Of a stretch of 64,000 nt of DNA, positions 11,018 to 22,480 are shown one piece after another. The notes below the pieces were generated by a model. The model did not search any database. It saw nothing but the letters and a program-made list of their open reading frames with translations, and had not been told where the DNA came from. Source of the stretch: Climacium dendroides (Eukaryota > Streptophyta > Bryopsida > Hypnales > Climaciaceae); assembly GCA_950106755.1 (NCBI GenBank), contig OX467084.1:28957213-29021212 (forward strand), in the 5' to 3' direction. Made by a program: the position numbers and the translations under genes. The first letter of the stretch is position 1. Every line of letters begins with the position of its first letter.

Positions 11018-12464
11018 GGTGCTCCTCTATCTGTCTGTCTCCACATTTTCATCGATCTAATCTAGCTTGCAATTGATCGAATTCCCTCTCTGCAATTAAT
11101 TAATTAGCTGTCTAAGCACATATATTTTCAATCGATCTCCGATCCTACTAACATCCAAATTAATATTAATCGACAGCGTTGCACTTGCGTGGCTATGGCT
11201 TCGGGAATCTACGAGTCTGGACGCACTTGCAGGTTGCCACATGTCCCTCTCCAGCTCCGACCTGAATTGAAGGCCTTGAACTTGGCTTGGACTTGGAATC
11301 ACGGCGCCGTTGCTACAGGAGCTGGCCAGGCAGACGGACGACTACTGCTCGCTCGGTGCTCATTTGCAAGCCTTGACTGCGAGAACCCAGGCGACCGGAA
11401 ACTTCCTTGGAATAGCGTGGCCTACCGTTATTTGACTTCCCCTTGACAATCATGAGCAGGTAGCCAGATACTACAGTATGCTGCATGACGCCGAGGGATT
11501 CGGGAATTCCTTTTTGGCATAGATTTTGCAGATATTGCATTCCCGATTGCACTGGGAAAATAGAGTTGTTGCAAGTGAGGGGGCAGCTAATCCGGGAGAA
11601 GTCTCGAAGAATAAACCAATTGCAGTCAAAGAAGCTCCTGGATTTACTGTCTGTGAACTATCTAAATTGTGCGCTGGTACCTATATCAGGGTTGGTCAAA
11701 GAGGAGTTCGTTGAGAGTCAAAGCATGTTTTCTGGCCAAGTGCGCATCGAAGGTGTTTGGGTCGGAAATCTGAAGGAGTGAAGGTGATGGTTTGCAAAAA
11801 TGGCCCCAAAGTCGCCAAAATTCAGGCATGAGATCCAGAGTCAATCTGGCCTTTGGGGCTGGCATGGAAATCATGGATGAATCATGGGCAGTTTTCAGGA
11901 GTAGAAACTGTTGGTCCTGGAGCGGCAGAGGTCTGAATGGGCACCAAGCTTTGGTGATCTCAATGGTGCTTCAAGACCAGCTTTCTACCAGAAAGAAAGT
12001 AGCAAGATGTTACCCTCGGGTATTATATTTCAATAAGGTAGGAGGCTCGAACTCCAACTAGGCATTAAAAGCGAACATGACTAAGAGATACATTTTGCTT
12101 TCTTCAATGTACCAACTCGGCACATTTCAAGAGGTACTATTGACCACTTTTTTTTCAACTTCAAAAATTTGTAACTGATTCTACAAAAGTTCCAAAAATT
12201 ATGAAACGACTTGGGTTAGATGTCAATGACTCAATTCCACTTGCATTCCAAGGACAATTTATTGAAAAATATTTCAAGATGTTTCACCTCCCCAAAATTC
12301 GGTTCCAGCCTTTAGATGGTCAATTTATGGACCTCCCACCTTACGGTGTAACTTTACACGCACACAAACTTTTTGTTTTAAGAAAGTTTGGGGGGGACAA
12401 GGGGAATAAAGTTACATGTTGAAATCATTGATACAAAGTGAAGTGTGCACCCTCTAAACTGTCA
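11018..12464. other. Intergenic DNA, possible but unsupported coding remnants
   Basis: Composition is more balanced between about 11170 and 12060 than in the surroundings, and several frames of 60-98 codons occur there on both strands. None shows a known motif, a continuous exon chain or a credible start, so no gene is called. It could be a decayed gene fragment or older transposon DNA. Confidence 0.35.
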
Positions 12465-12745
12465 CTTTTGCTATTGTGCCCAGTTGCTACTATTAGAATG
12501 GTCAAATTTTCATATTTTCTCATTGTTGGCAAGTGAAAGTAGGTTCCAATGCACCAAAGAACACAATATAGGGTCAAAAGTTACGAAAGGTCAAAGTTTT
12601 TTGATAGAGATTCTAAAATCGCCTCTTCTATGCAAGTACATATTGATTATGGGGATGTACATACGATATCCCCTAGGACATTATATTTGAACATGAAGCT
12701 TTCTTGGGGGGTAAAGCTTCATGTTCAAATATAACATCCCCAAGG
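12465..12745 (+). repeat. Dispersed repeat related to the 28.5-kb element, with a terminal hairpin
   Basis: The segment 12465-12665 resembles 28560-28770: shared blocks include CAAGTGAAAG(T/G)AGGTTCCAA and a later GAGATG/GGGATGTA segment. At its end, TTATATTTGAACATGAAGCTTT is followed after a short loop by its complement, giving a near-perfect 22-bp stem at about 12681-12735. No coding capacity. Confidence 0.55.
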
Positions 12746-13326
12746 TAATTTGGTAATGCCTTGCTGTTCTTCCCATTTGCCAAAGTGCAATCAAACTATT
12801 TTTATAAATAATTGTGATTTGTTGACTTGTTCATTTGCTAAATTTTGGTTTTATACTAGCCTATGTGATTATTTTAATGGTCTATGGAGCTTCTACTTTG
12901 AAAATTTATAGTATGAACATATCTTACCTATTTTTTTTAATTCATGATTTTTAATTACTATTATTCTCCCAAAAATGTTTTTTCTTAAAAAGGTACCTCC
13001 AATTATATTGGATTGTTTATTTTGATGCTTTTGAGTGTTTTGGGAAGATAAAATTTCAATGATGTAGTGTAGGAGGCAGTTACTACCTCTTTTAGGTGCA
13101 TTGTGACAAACTGTGTTACAATGCACCTCAAAAAAAATTTAATTAATTTTTTTAACAACCCCTCTCCCGGTTTCAAAATATTTATTTATTAATTAATTCC
13201 CTCCCCTCCCTCCCTTCCCCTTCTATTTGTAATTTTGAGAACCCATATTGTGGGACAATCAATATCGGACAATTCCTCGAGGGGAGGGGGGTAATGAGCA
13301 GTTGGAGTAGTAATATATGTGCAAAC
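12746..13326. other. AT-rich intergenic DNA, nothing recognised
   Basis: No gene, TIR or LTR was recognised. Pyrimidine-rich and homopolymer tracts dominate near 13190-13230. Confidence 0.4.
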
Positions 13327-13485
13327 AAATTATAAATGGGTTTAAAGTAATATAGGGTATCGAAAATGCTATATTAGGACTACTGCATTTTCTAATGGGA
13401 CATATTATTCCATACCCTATAGTACTTTAAAGACGTCCAATGCCATTTTCGATACCCTATATTACTTTAAACCCATTTATAATTT
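13327..13485. mobile_element. Short TIR element with perfect 42-bp inverted repeats
   Basis: 13327-13368 and 13444-13485 are exact reverse complements over 42 bp (starting AAATTATAAATGGGTTTAAA). They enclose a 75-bp centre that repeats part of the arm (ATACCCTATAGTACTTTAAAG). The absence of any arm mismatch suggests a recent insertion or hairpin-based homogenisation. No unambiguous target duplication was found. The class is unknown. Confidence 0.75.
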
Positions 13486-15400
13486 TTTATTACTATATCC
13501 ATAGTATTGTACTATACAAAATATAATTCACTAGTTCATTTACTGCCTTTTAGACTAGGATACCTCTAGTGGCTTTCACTACTCTTACACTGGCTTTTAC
13601 AGCACATAATTTTGTGGCTTGCAATACTCTTATAGCATATACCTTATTGGTTTTACCGTTGGTTTTTATTGCATTAGGCATCGGTGGGAATGGTGGCCAT
13701 TGATGGCTTATTTCAATGATCTAGCAATCTAGTTTGAATACTCTAGGGTTTAGGGTAAACAAAGTTCAAGATGTCAGAGTTTGAGTTGCAAGGAGATCAA
13801 TTTGTCTATGACGCACAAAGATTGTTTCTTCTGCTTGAGGGAAACAGGATATGTACACAACGCATCTGTCATCTGAGATTCACACATTTGCATTGTCATT
13901 CCCAAGTCCAAGCTTCACAATCAAAACTGATTTCATCATGTGCTCCTACTGATGTTGATTTTTCTGTAAAGAATGCGGTAATGAGCAAACTGCACTTTGT
14001 TACAACCCTCGTTACGTATTGGTGCAGATTTGTGTTTCTAGTTTAGGATTTACTACATTGTATCGATCTTCTGGAATGCACTTGCAACTGTGGTGAAACC
14101 TTCTGTTTTGAGGTAATTAATCTAGCATTTGACAATACTTCTGATCCATTCTCGAGCTTAGAATTTAGGGTATCAATCTTTGAAACTGAAGCATAGTGTT
14201 GTTAGTTTGCATGAACAACTTGTCTTCCAATTGCACCCTTGAACAAGGGCACCTGGATTTTGCAAGAAGTTTGTTTTAGGATTGTCTTGCTTGATCTACG
14301 GTTTATTGTTAAAGGATTTAGGCTGCATTTCTTGTGCGATTTTTTATGCGATTTTTTATACGATTTCTTATGCATCTCTGTTTTAGGGTGTAACGAAAGT
14401 GTCTTTGTGTTGAGGATAGGATTTTTGGCATGGAAGATGGCGCTCAATTTCAAGATTAGGTTGTACTCGGTAGAAGATGATGTCACACAATCGGAGCTAC
14501 TAAGTCCTTTTTTTGCCAAACGGGCGACACTTATACTAATTTGTGTACGCACTTGGAGAATGGGGGATGCGTGGAGTGGACCTTCCTTTTCTAGGACTTT
14601 CAAGATGAATGTTGAATCCTCAAGAAATTTGAGGCCATGAATCCTGTGATAGACCGTATCTATATCATTCCTGCATTGGAAGACGACGGTGGACTTTAGA
14701 AGTGGTGTCATCTTCGAAATCCAGTCAAAGCGGAAGTAGCAACTTTGCAGCGAAGCCCCAAGTAGAAATTAGGGTTGTTGAAGCTGTCCAACCCTGTGTC
14801 GCAGACGTCTTGGACTGCGGTATTGCCCCGATGTTGGAGGAGGCAGAAGTTGGCACACAACGAAATCTGATTGAAGTTCTTGAAGAGGAAGAGACTTTGC
14901 TGCAATTGACACTCTTATGGTGTGGTTGATTGCATGACGTGGGTGCTAGATGAGACAAATTTTGCAAGGAGGCTGCACCCTAGAAATTCTTCAGATTCAG
15001 GTCTTGGGCTACAGATTTGCCATGCTGTCTCAGGTGGTTCAATATTGCATTGTAAAAACCTTGAACCCTAGTCTGTGATCTCCTTTGCACTTGTTTGTTT
15101 TGAACTCTGTTTGTTTTGTTTAGATGTTTTCCACATTCATTTGGAGATGTCCTGGGGCATTGTTTGGGTTTGTCTAAGCTCATTGTGTGTCCATTTGATA
15201 TTAAATTCACTTTAACCTATATTGTTTGATTTTATATATGTGTTCACAATCTGATGTAGGACAAAAACTGTAGTAGAGTTTTTTTTAATCTAAATTACCA
15301 TATCATTTATTCATATCAATTTGGAATTATAAGTAGTGCAAGCTCCTTTTCTATTAATCCAAAGTAGAAAATTACATAATGATAGCATGTGAAAAAAAAA
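13486..15400. pseudogene. Possible decayed coding region, function unknown
   Basis: Between about 13770 and 14930 the DNA is less AT-rich and has three forward frames that could be fragments of one gene: 13771-14046 (91 codons), 14239-14640 (133 codons) and 14702-14929 (75 codons, with an acidic end containing LEEEE). An antisense frame of 169 codons (14711-14202) overlaps them and has a lysine-rich SHKK repeat. That repeat mirrors a forward CDFL repeat and so comes from a short tandem DNA repeat. No family motif is visible on either strand. I cannot tell a decayed gene from chance frames. The remainder of the interval is AT-rich and featureless. Confidence 0.25.
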
Positions 15401-17018
15401 GTAATACCCTTCTATAAAATAGTGGTTGTTTGCACCTATATATATCCTTATTTTTGTAACACACTGACCCCCCTGAGGACAATTCAATACTAAAATTGTA
15501 TCATGTATCCGTATCATGTATTTATATTTCATATTCCTATAACTTGTACCTAGTATTCATATCCATATCCATATCCATCTCTAGTATTCATACAATATAT
15601 AATATTTATACCCATATCCGTATTTGGTATTGTATTCTGGATTCGTATTTGGATGACTTAGATAAAATCTCACAAAGATCAATGGCTTGTGATTTTTTGA
15701 GAAATGGATGGCATTTTGCAGGGAAAGCATTTTTAAAAAAAATCAACGGCTTGTGATTTTTTCAAGAGAGGGGGGGAACTAATGCAAAGCAAGAGGTGAT
15801 AGCCTCTTTTTAGTGGATAGTCATTTGAGGACATCTAATGTATCCCTAATCAATCTTCATATTAAAAGAAATCAACATTTTTATGTGAATCATATTTAAT
15901 TTTTAAAGTTTTGTTGTCTCCTTAGGAGACAAATGAAAGTTTGGACAAGTTCCTATGATCTCAATTTTTGGTACAATTTTCTTAATTTCTTTGTCAATAT
16001 AGAAAACAACATTTACTTTCTAGTAAGGATACAATTTTTATTACAATCAATGTCTGTAGCAAAAGTTATGCCATCCTAGGCCCAAATTTTTTTATCACCA
16101 AGCAAAAAAAAAATTGAATTAGAAATGTTTAAAATTTGTTTATCATAAATAGTATCTTTGTCTACATAGAATCTTTAATTCATTCAATTTACATGTGAAA
16201 ATTATGGAGCTTCTTGTTTTGGAGGGAAAATCATAGAAGCTCCTTGTAAAATTAACATTTTGGTTTTGTTTTTGAATTTAATTTTTATAGTTCTCAAAAC
16301 TAAAAAGTTCTATAAGGTTTAGCATGTTTACTAGAACAATCTTACTATTGGGATTAGTGTGTTTCAATTCCATCTTAGAGCTATTAATGATATATATTTT
16401 CCTCCTATTTCATACCTACTTCTACCTAGAACACAATTTTTTTAAGATTGAATATTAAGTAAGTATTTTTCTTGAATTTTTTTCTCTAGATTGTCAATTC
16501 AATTCTTCAACATTTTTAAAAATTCAAAATCTATAATGCTAAAATTTAAACTAAGAAGATTTAAAGTCTTATAATCTAATCATGTAATTTTTAAAAAAAT
16601 TAAACATTAGAGAAAAAAGGAAACTATAGCTAGGCCGCCACAAAGTGACAATCCAAAGTCATAAACCTGCGAAGGTCAACACAATTTACTTCAGAATCCC
16701 TCTTTATATATTATTTCTAATCATTTGTTTCAATTTCATCTACTTAACAAAATCAACTAGATGAAGCATAACAAATCTTCCTCTCCAATAGAATCTATAA
16801 ATTCAAAACCTTGAACATTCGGGTTTCAGTCTATTCTTTGAGGTCTAAAAATCCTATAGAATACATCACATGTGTACAGTCAGAGTGTGTGAATTTCAAC
16901 AAATGCAGTTGGATTTTTATTTTGACAAATTCTGAACATTTAATATATTTAAAATACATTGGGACAAAAGAATATAGGTAGTTGAATATAAGGGTTATTA
17001 AAAGATTACACATGTTAC
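15401..17018. repeat. AT-rich repeat DNA, degraded relative of the TTAA-flanked family
   Basis: Simple repeats of CATATC and related hexamers occupy about 15500-15640. From about 15900 the sequence resembles the interior of the TTAA-flanked element at 18661-19859. For example, CTATTGGGATTAGTGTGTTT near 16347 matches CCATTGGGATTATTGTGTTT near 19127. A related continuation lies at 17490-17690, so the MITE at 17019-17258 probably interrupts this older copy. No clear termini and no genes. Confidence 0.5.
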
Positions 17019-17258
17019 ATTGAATTAAGCTAAATTTAATTAAATTTAGCCAAATTAAATGGCTTTTGAAGCCACTTACTTAATTTACATGGATAGTTGC
17101 ACCTACCACTACCCCACTTGTATAATGAGTGGCTCATCTCCTCCACCAATATATAAACTCAAGTGAGTGGCTTTTGAAGCAAGTTGTCATTGATTTTAAC
17201 AACTAACTTCAAAAGCCACTTAATGTGGTTAAATTTAACTTAATTCAGCTTAATTTGG
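17019..17258. mobile_element. MITE-like element with about 52-bp imperfect TIRs
   Basis: The left arm starts TTGAATTAAGCTAAATTTAA and the right arm is its imperfect complement ending TTAAGTTAAATTTAACC.. (read inward), about 80 percent identical by eye. Each arm includes the block TGGCTTTTGAAG, and a third copy of that block lies in the centre near 17169. No coding capacity. It sits inside older repeat DNA. Confidence 0.6.
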
Positions 17259-17689
17259 CAAGGCCCTTAAAAATAAGGACTAAGATGCATTAGTATACCA
17301 TAAACCTTGATTTTTGAATACTTTGTTCTTGGCTTTTGAACCACTAACAACCATCCAACATCGCGATTCAAGGTGAGCAGTGATAGGGGGAAAAAAATTC
17401 ACTAACCAAAATAAAATGCTTACTGCGGGGTCCTTCAAGGGTTGTAGAGCGGCCTTCTTGAGGCCCACTTTTTTCTCTAATGACTAAATCCTTCAAATTC
17501 AAATATCTTGCAATCTATGTAATCAAAGTTTCTAAAATTTCTTTCACACATTCTTTTATCAATTTAGAATAAAATCCTATGGTTAGATATGCAAAAAAAA
17601 TCATTAAATTTTCTTTTACAACTAAAATAGTAGTTTTGAATGTTTTTTGATGGAAAAAAGGCTTGAATATAAAATAAAAAAGCCCATTG
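17259..17689. repeat. Continuation of older repeat DNA
   Basis: 17490-17690 matches the right part of the TTAA-flanked element (about 19650-19850): shared blocks include CAAATATCTTGCAATCTATGT and TTTTGATGGAAAAAAG. No genes. Confidence 0.5.
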
Positions 17690-18125
17690 TGGTCAAAATG
17701 AGGAGTTTGACATCATTTTGTTATTGAAATTTTTCAATTTTTTTCCCCACATTAGTATAAGTGTGAGAAACAACAAGTGCAATTGAAATTCTATTTTTTT
17801 GACAAAGTATGAATTTGCTAAGAATTTTTGGAGTGTTCAGCCCAATAGAGTCTGTAGACTACCTTAAAACTAACAAAATTTGAATCTGTAATGCTCATCT
17901 CACTACCTAATGTAGTCAAAATATTTTCTATTGTAGAAGGCCAAAAATGTCAATTTTTACAGTGAACTTTACATTGAAAAACCAAAAGTTCCTAATGAGG
18001 TCAGTGTTCACTCCATTGCTATCATGTAAGACATGCATTGTGGCCCACATCTCACGTACTCAGAAAACCCCCACAATGGGTCATTTCCTAGATGACCGCA
18101 ATGGGTTGTTTTACCTTATAACCTT
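17690..18125 (+). repeat. Dispersed repeat family R, forward copy
   Basis: This stretch resembles 42120-42540 in the same orientation and, in reverse complement, the two flanks of the copia element (29510-29599 and 33423-33790). Diagnostic blocks are CAAAGTATGAATTTG, CCTAATGAGGTCA and GACCGCAATGGG(T/A)TGTTTTACC. This copy has no LTR inserted and so serves as an empty site for the 29.6-kb insertion. No coding capacity or termini were found. Confidence 0.75.
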
Positions 18126-18656
18126 GTAATGTTGTTGTAAACACTACTTGTCTGATGGATGATGAAGAATCTTTCTATGTAAGACAAAAGTTGATTGTAC
18201 AAATGTTCACCCTTGGAATTTTTGTATACAAAGTAGAGGGCTTGTACATGGGACACTTGTAGTAGCAACGACCTTAATTGCCATTGCTAAAAGAATGGCC
18301 AATGAGTGTTTTCTCGCTCTAACCTCTTTATCAAACAAATGACAAACATTTGTTCCCCTCATCTAATGTTCAACATTTTTTAAATAAAATCCAAAGAACA
18401 TGATCAATAAACTTTTAAATCCCTTCATATTTAATGATACTCTACTATCAACCTAATCCTATTCACTCTACTACATAAGATTTAGGTGCTCCTTGTTTGT
18501 TACCTTGTCCATTACCTTGATGAAGTTCATTTTGCTAAGTAGGATCACCTAACAATTCTTCTAGCGCCATCATCAAGGTTTCCGCTACTACAAACTATCC
18601 CTTGCAAGCATAGTAGTTTAACCTTGAATGAGTGAGTGCTCTTGATTGCATGTTTT
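18126..18656. other. AT-rich spacer, nothing firm
   Basis: The first part (18155-18190) resembles 43815-43860, suggesting that the R family extends further. No gene. Confidence 0.4.
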
Positions 18657-18660
18657 TTAA

Positions 18661-19859
18661 CCCCTAAAGTCCCAAAGTCCCTATGAGAGACTTTTGGAAT
18701 TTTAGGTAGGTTTGTGTAATCTCAAATTTTAATATGATTTTTTGAAACTTTTTTTGAAGATAGAAAATTAGATTCTCTTTTTGAAAATGTAATTTTTATA
18801 TCAATTAGTTCCCCCCAACAAAAATTATGCCCCCATGAGTTCCAAAAGCAACTCAAGGGGCAGTCCAAGAAAAATCACAAAAAGTTTAGTTTTTTTAATT
18901 TTTAATTTTTTTCTCAAAGATTATATTTTGTCAACATCTAAAGCTTTGATTCATTCTATTTTGAACTAGTGAATGATGAGAAACTTAGGGACAATCTTAT
19001 TTTTTGGGCAATCTAAACATCTTCTTGAAAAAATGTCCTACGGAATCCATTTTTTAATGCAATTTTTGCAATTTTTCAAAAATAATTGTTAGGCAAGGTT
19101 AAGTTTGTTTTTTAGAACAATCTGACCATTGGGATTATTGTGTTTTAATTTTATCTTAGAGCAACTAATGTTTTAGTTATCCCTTCAATCTTGAACCTAT
19201 TTCTACTTAATAAATTTTTAATGAATGAAAATTAAGTGTTTTCTTGTTGAGTTTTTTCTCCTATATTCTCAACTCGATTCTTCAACATAAAAAATAAAAA
19301 ATAAAAAATGCCACATTTAACTACTTTTAGACTTTTGAAAGTCCAAAATTAATATTGATCATTAGGAGAAAAAAAATTGAACATCTGAAGATAATGCAAA
19401 ACATCAAGAGATCAATGCAAAACTTCGTGAGATTAGTCAGAAACATCAAAAGATTAGTAAGAAACATCGGGAGATCTATGAAACATCAAGAGATCTCTCG
19501 ATGTTATTATATAGAGATCTCTGGACATTTTGTCTAGAATTCAGTGAATAGTCCAAAAGTAGTTAAATATGGCATAAAATCAATAGTGCAAAAATTTTAA
19601 GTTAAGAAGATTCAAAGCCAAATAATGTAGCCAATCAATGTGTAAAAAACCTTGTTTTCGTCACTTTAAATGCAAATATCTTGCAATCTATGTGATCAAA
19701 GTTTCTGAAATTTCTTTCATGCATTCTTATACTAGTGTGATACAAGATCCTATGACTAGATATATAAAAAAAGAATAACTTAAATTTTTTTTGCTCTTTG
19801 CGATAGAAATGACAATTTTGAGTGGGTTTTGATGGAAAAAAGCCTTGGGACTTCAAGGG
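18661..19859. mobile_element. TTAA-flanked TIR element (piggyBac-like MITE), 1.2 kb
   Basis: TTAA lies at 18657-18660 and 19860-19863. The left end CCCCTAAAGTCCCAA and the right end TTGGGACTTCAAGGG are inverted repeats with two mismatches. Interior blocks match the element at 33996-34915 in reverse complement (both halves), so the two belong to one family. TTAA target duplications and CCC-starting termini are typical of piggyBac transposons. The interior has no transposase. Amino-acid frames seen inside (for example 19355-19537) arise from short tandem repeats and are not genes. Confidence 0.7.
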
Positions 19860-19863
19860 TTAA

Positions 19864-21412
19864 GCAAATGATTCCCACGGTACCCAAAGGATGATTTTGT
19901 GACCAGCCCCGCGTTCCAAGCTCGGTTCAAGAATCATGCCAATCCTTGGATGATTTCCACACCTGGTGACCAGCCCAGGGTTCAAGAATCATGTTGATCG
20001 ATCCTTACTTGGTTCGCCATCCTCTTCCTCTTCTTCAATTCATGAGACTAGATTAGCGTGTGCGTACGTTGTAGAGTGAAGTGATAGCTATCATGCATCG
20101 AACTTAGATGCTGTGCAATGATTTTGGCTTCACCTGGGGAGTAGTCCAAGAATGGTTTTCGAAGAACAGACAAGTTTGGTCCTCTCCAAACTTGGATTCA
20201 TCCTCCTTCCCCAAGTTCCAAGACGACCCAGCTAGCGCAAATGGATACCCTTCCATCGGGTCCAGTGTCTGAACTGTGTCACTCGATACATGAATTCAGG
20301 GCATGGCGGCATGAATTGCCAACCTGGCTTAAGTTAGCCAAGTGAACGTGACTGTGTCGTCTACGTTATATAGAGCTAGAATTGAATGCATCCACAGATC
20401 GACGTCGACTGACTATGTCTCCGTTAGAGATCGATCCATTCACAGCGGACGGACGGACTGCGTCGCAATCGAAGTTAATAAGTTAAGGCTGTCCAGCTCT
20501 GAAAGCCGAGAATTGGATCTATTGGAGACCTCATTGGGAATGCAGCTGGTGGATATATCCGGAAGCTGACTGAGAAAAAAAGAAAAAGAGGTTCCATTGC
20601 ATTGATACCCTAAGCTAGTTACTGATCAATCCCAAATGACAACTCAGGCATGACCTGACCACAGACTGGGATCCACCAACACAATTGGCCGCATTCAGTT
20701 GACAAAGTAGACACAACCTATGTTAATCAATGACAATGTTCAAGAAAAGTCCAGGCTTCCGAAGATACTGTACAGTACTGTAGTTCCATTAGGTTGGGAC
20801 TCCGATTCGGGAAGGAATTGCTTCCCACTGTAGTAGAACTTCTATAAACACACGGACGATGTACAAAATAAGTAAAAATAAATTTTAAAAATTAAAAATT
20901 AAAAAAAAAATTCACAGAATTTGGAGCCTATTTAAAAATCTTCAAATGTCATTAATGTTGCAACCCTCACTCTAAAGCAATAACCTCTCTCATGTAATAT
21001 TCTTCTCTAGTCCAATCTTCTTGGTACCAATAGAACTCCCATGGACTAAAGGTAAATATTACATCAGAGAGGTTATTGTTGTAAAGAAGGTTACTTTCTT
21101 TAAAGTAGTGAGTGATGATGTTGTAAGTAGTAAGTTGTCTAGGGAATAGGGATAATCCAAGGGTTAACCCTGGAAAGATGGGCCTATGGCCACAAATTGA
21201 AGCTTTACACAATTCTTCACTTTATTTGCAGTCGTTTCCAATTGTATATAAATCATTAGTTCTAAAAAATTTGAACTCTCAAAGCACCTATCAAGGCTTG
21301 GTATACAAAGCTATTTATAAGATTCTCGATAAGATTCTAAAGAAAATAGTCCAAATATATAAATATGTACATAAACGTGGTTCTACCTTGGTGTAAATTT
21401 CATCAAGTATTT
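19864..21412. other. Intergenic DNA, no supported gene
   Basis: From 19870 to about 20570 the composition is closer to genic DNA (many CG dinucleotides), and one 75-codon frame lies at 20342-20569, but no motif or exon chain supports a gene. The region from 20850 is AT-rich. It may contain an old promoter or gene remnant. Confidence 0.35.
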
Positions 21413-21982
21413 GAGGGGAGGTCACTCTATGCATTTACACAACCCATGTGAGATTTTGGACCCCTTACTTACTTTATAAAATTTAATTTAAAGAAAATAA
21501 ATAAAATTGAATAGGTTTTTCAATTTTGAAAGTTTGTATTTTGAATTATTGATATTTTTAAATTGATAATAATTAGTTATAAATTTTTGAAGAAAAAAGA
21601 TACATTGTAGAGCTAAAAGTAACTTTGAACTCCTTACTTACTTCATAAAAAATTGTTTAAAAAATGAACAAAAAATCCTAAAAATAACTCTCTAATGAAA
21701 GTTTATTTTTCTTGAATATTGATGCAATGGTCATCCAAATGTATTCTCTATAAATGTTTGAGTTGAAAAACATGCCATTTTAGTTCATTTTTCAACCTAT
21801 TATAATAATCATTTTAAATGTCATTTGAATTGAAATTTTTTGGCAATAGAAATCTATAATCATTATTAATCAAAGTTCAAAATTATAGGTTGAAATTATA
21901 ATATATTCCAAAATAAATAGGAGATCAAAAAATCACTTCACTACAAGTAGTACACAAAATCCCCATAGAGTGACCTCCCCTC
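21413..21982. mobile_element. TIR element of 570 bp
   Basis: GAGGGGAGGTCACTCTATG at 21413-21431 is exactly inverted at 21964-21982. ATTT before the left arm and AAAT just beyond the right arm extend the symmetry with a 2-base gap. The interior is AT-rich and non-coding. It contains a direct repeat of a CTTACTTACTT(T/C)ATAAA block (about 21463 and 21632). No clear target duplication. Confidence 0.65.
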
Positions 21983-22009
21983 GCAAATGCCCATGCACTT
22001 TTCAAAATA

Positions 22010-22480
22010 AAAAATTCACTCATAGTACCAAGACTTGAATGACAAGAAATGCCTTATGTTTCATTGTCCAATAAGAACATTTCATTGTACTAAAACATAA
22101 TGAGCATTAAGTAGCCTTGAAATTTTCAAAATATAGAGATCACGTATGGTACCAAGAAGGCAAGAACATGAATGACAAGAGGTATCTACTGTCTTCTTGT
22201 CTAACAAAGAAGCATCTCATTGTGAAAACATTATGAGCCAATAGTACATATTTGCACCAAATCTGTCTCTTTCCATATAAAGTATTCCCTCAATGCACTA
22301 AAGATTTTCAGAATGTCAAAAATCTATTATTCCATTGTCCAATAGAAGGCATGCAATTGTATAAACATCATGATATCAAAGATGGGTGAAGAAAAATATC
22401 CTTCCTTCCTATATAAATATGTATTTAAGTCAAATTAAAGTTCCCATTCAAGACCACTAGAGCCTAGAGGTCACTTTGAG
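22010..22480 (-). repeat. Inverted copy of the 8.5-9.0 kb tandem-array repeat
   Basis: Read on the minus strand this resembles 8480-8980, including the GGAAGGAAGGATATTTTTC leader and the units with GACAATGAGA-like and GATGTTTACA-like segments. Similarity is clear but diverged. The shared structure shows that the tandem array is part of the repeat and not a local event. Confidence 0.65.

Noticed and set aside
15496..15756. 86-codon frame rich in Ile, Tyr and Ser
   Set aside because: It is a translation of CATATC/TATCCA-type simple repeats.
19355..19537. 60-codon frame with repeated (N/K)I(K/G)R motifs
   Set aside because: It is produced by a short tandem DNA repeat inside a TTAA-flanked element that has no other coding capacity.
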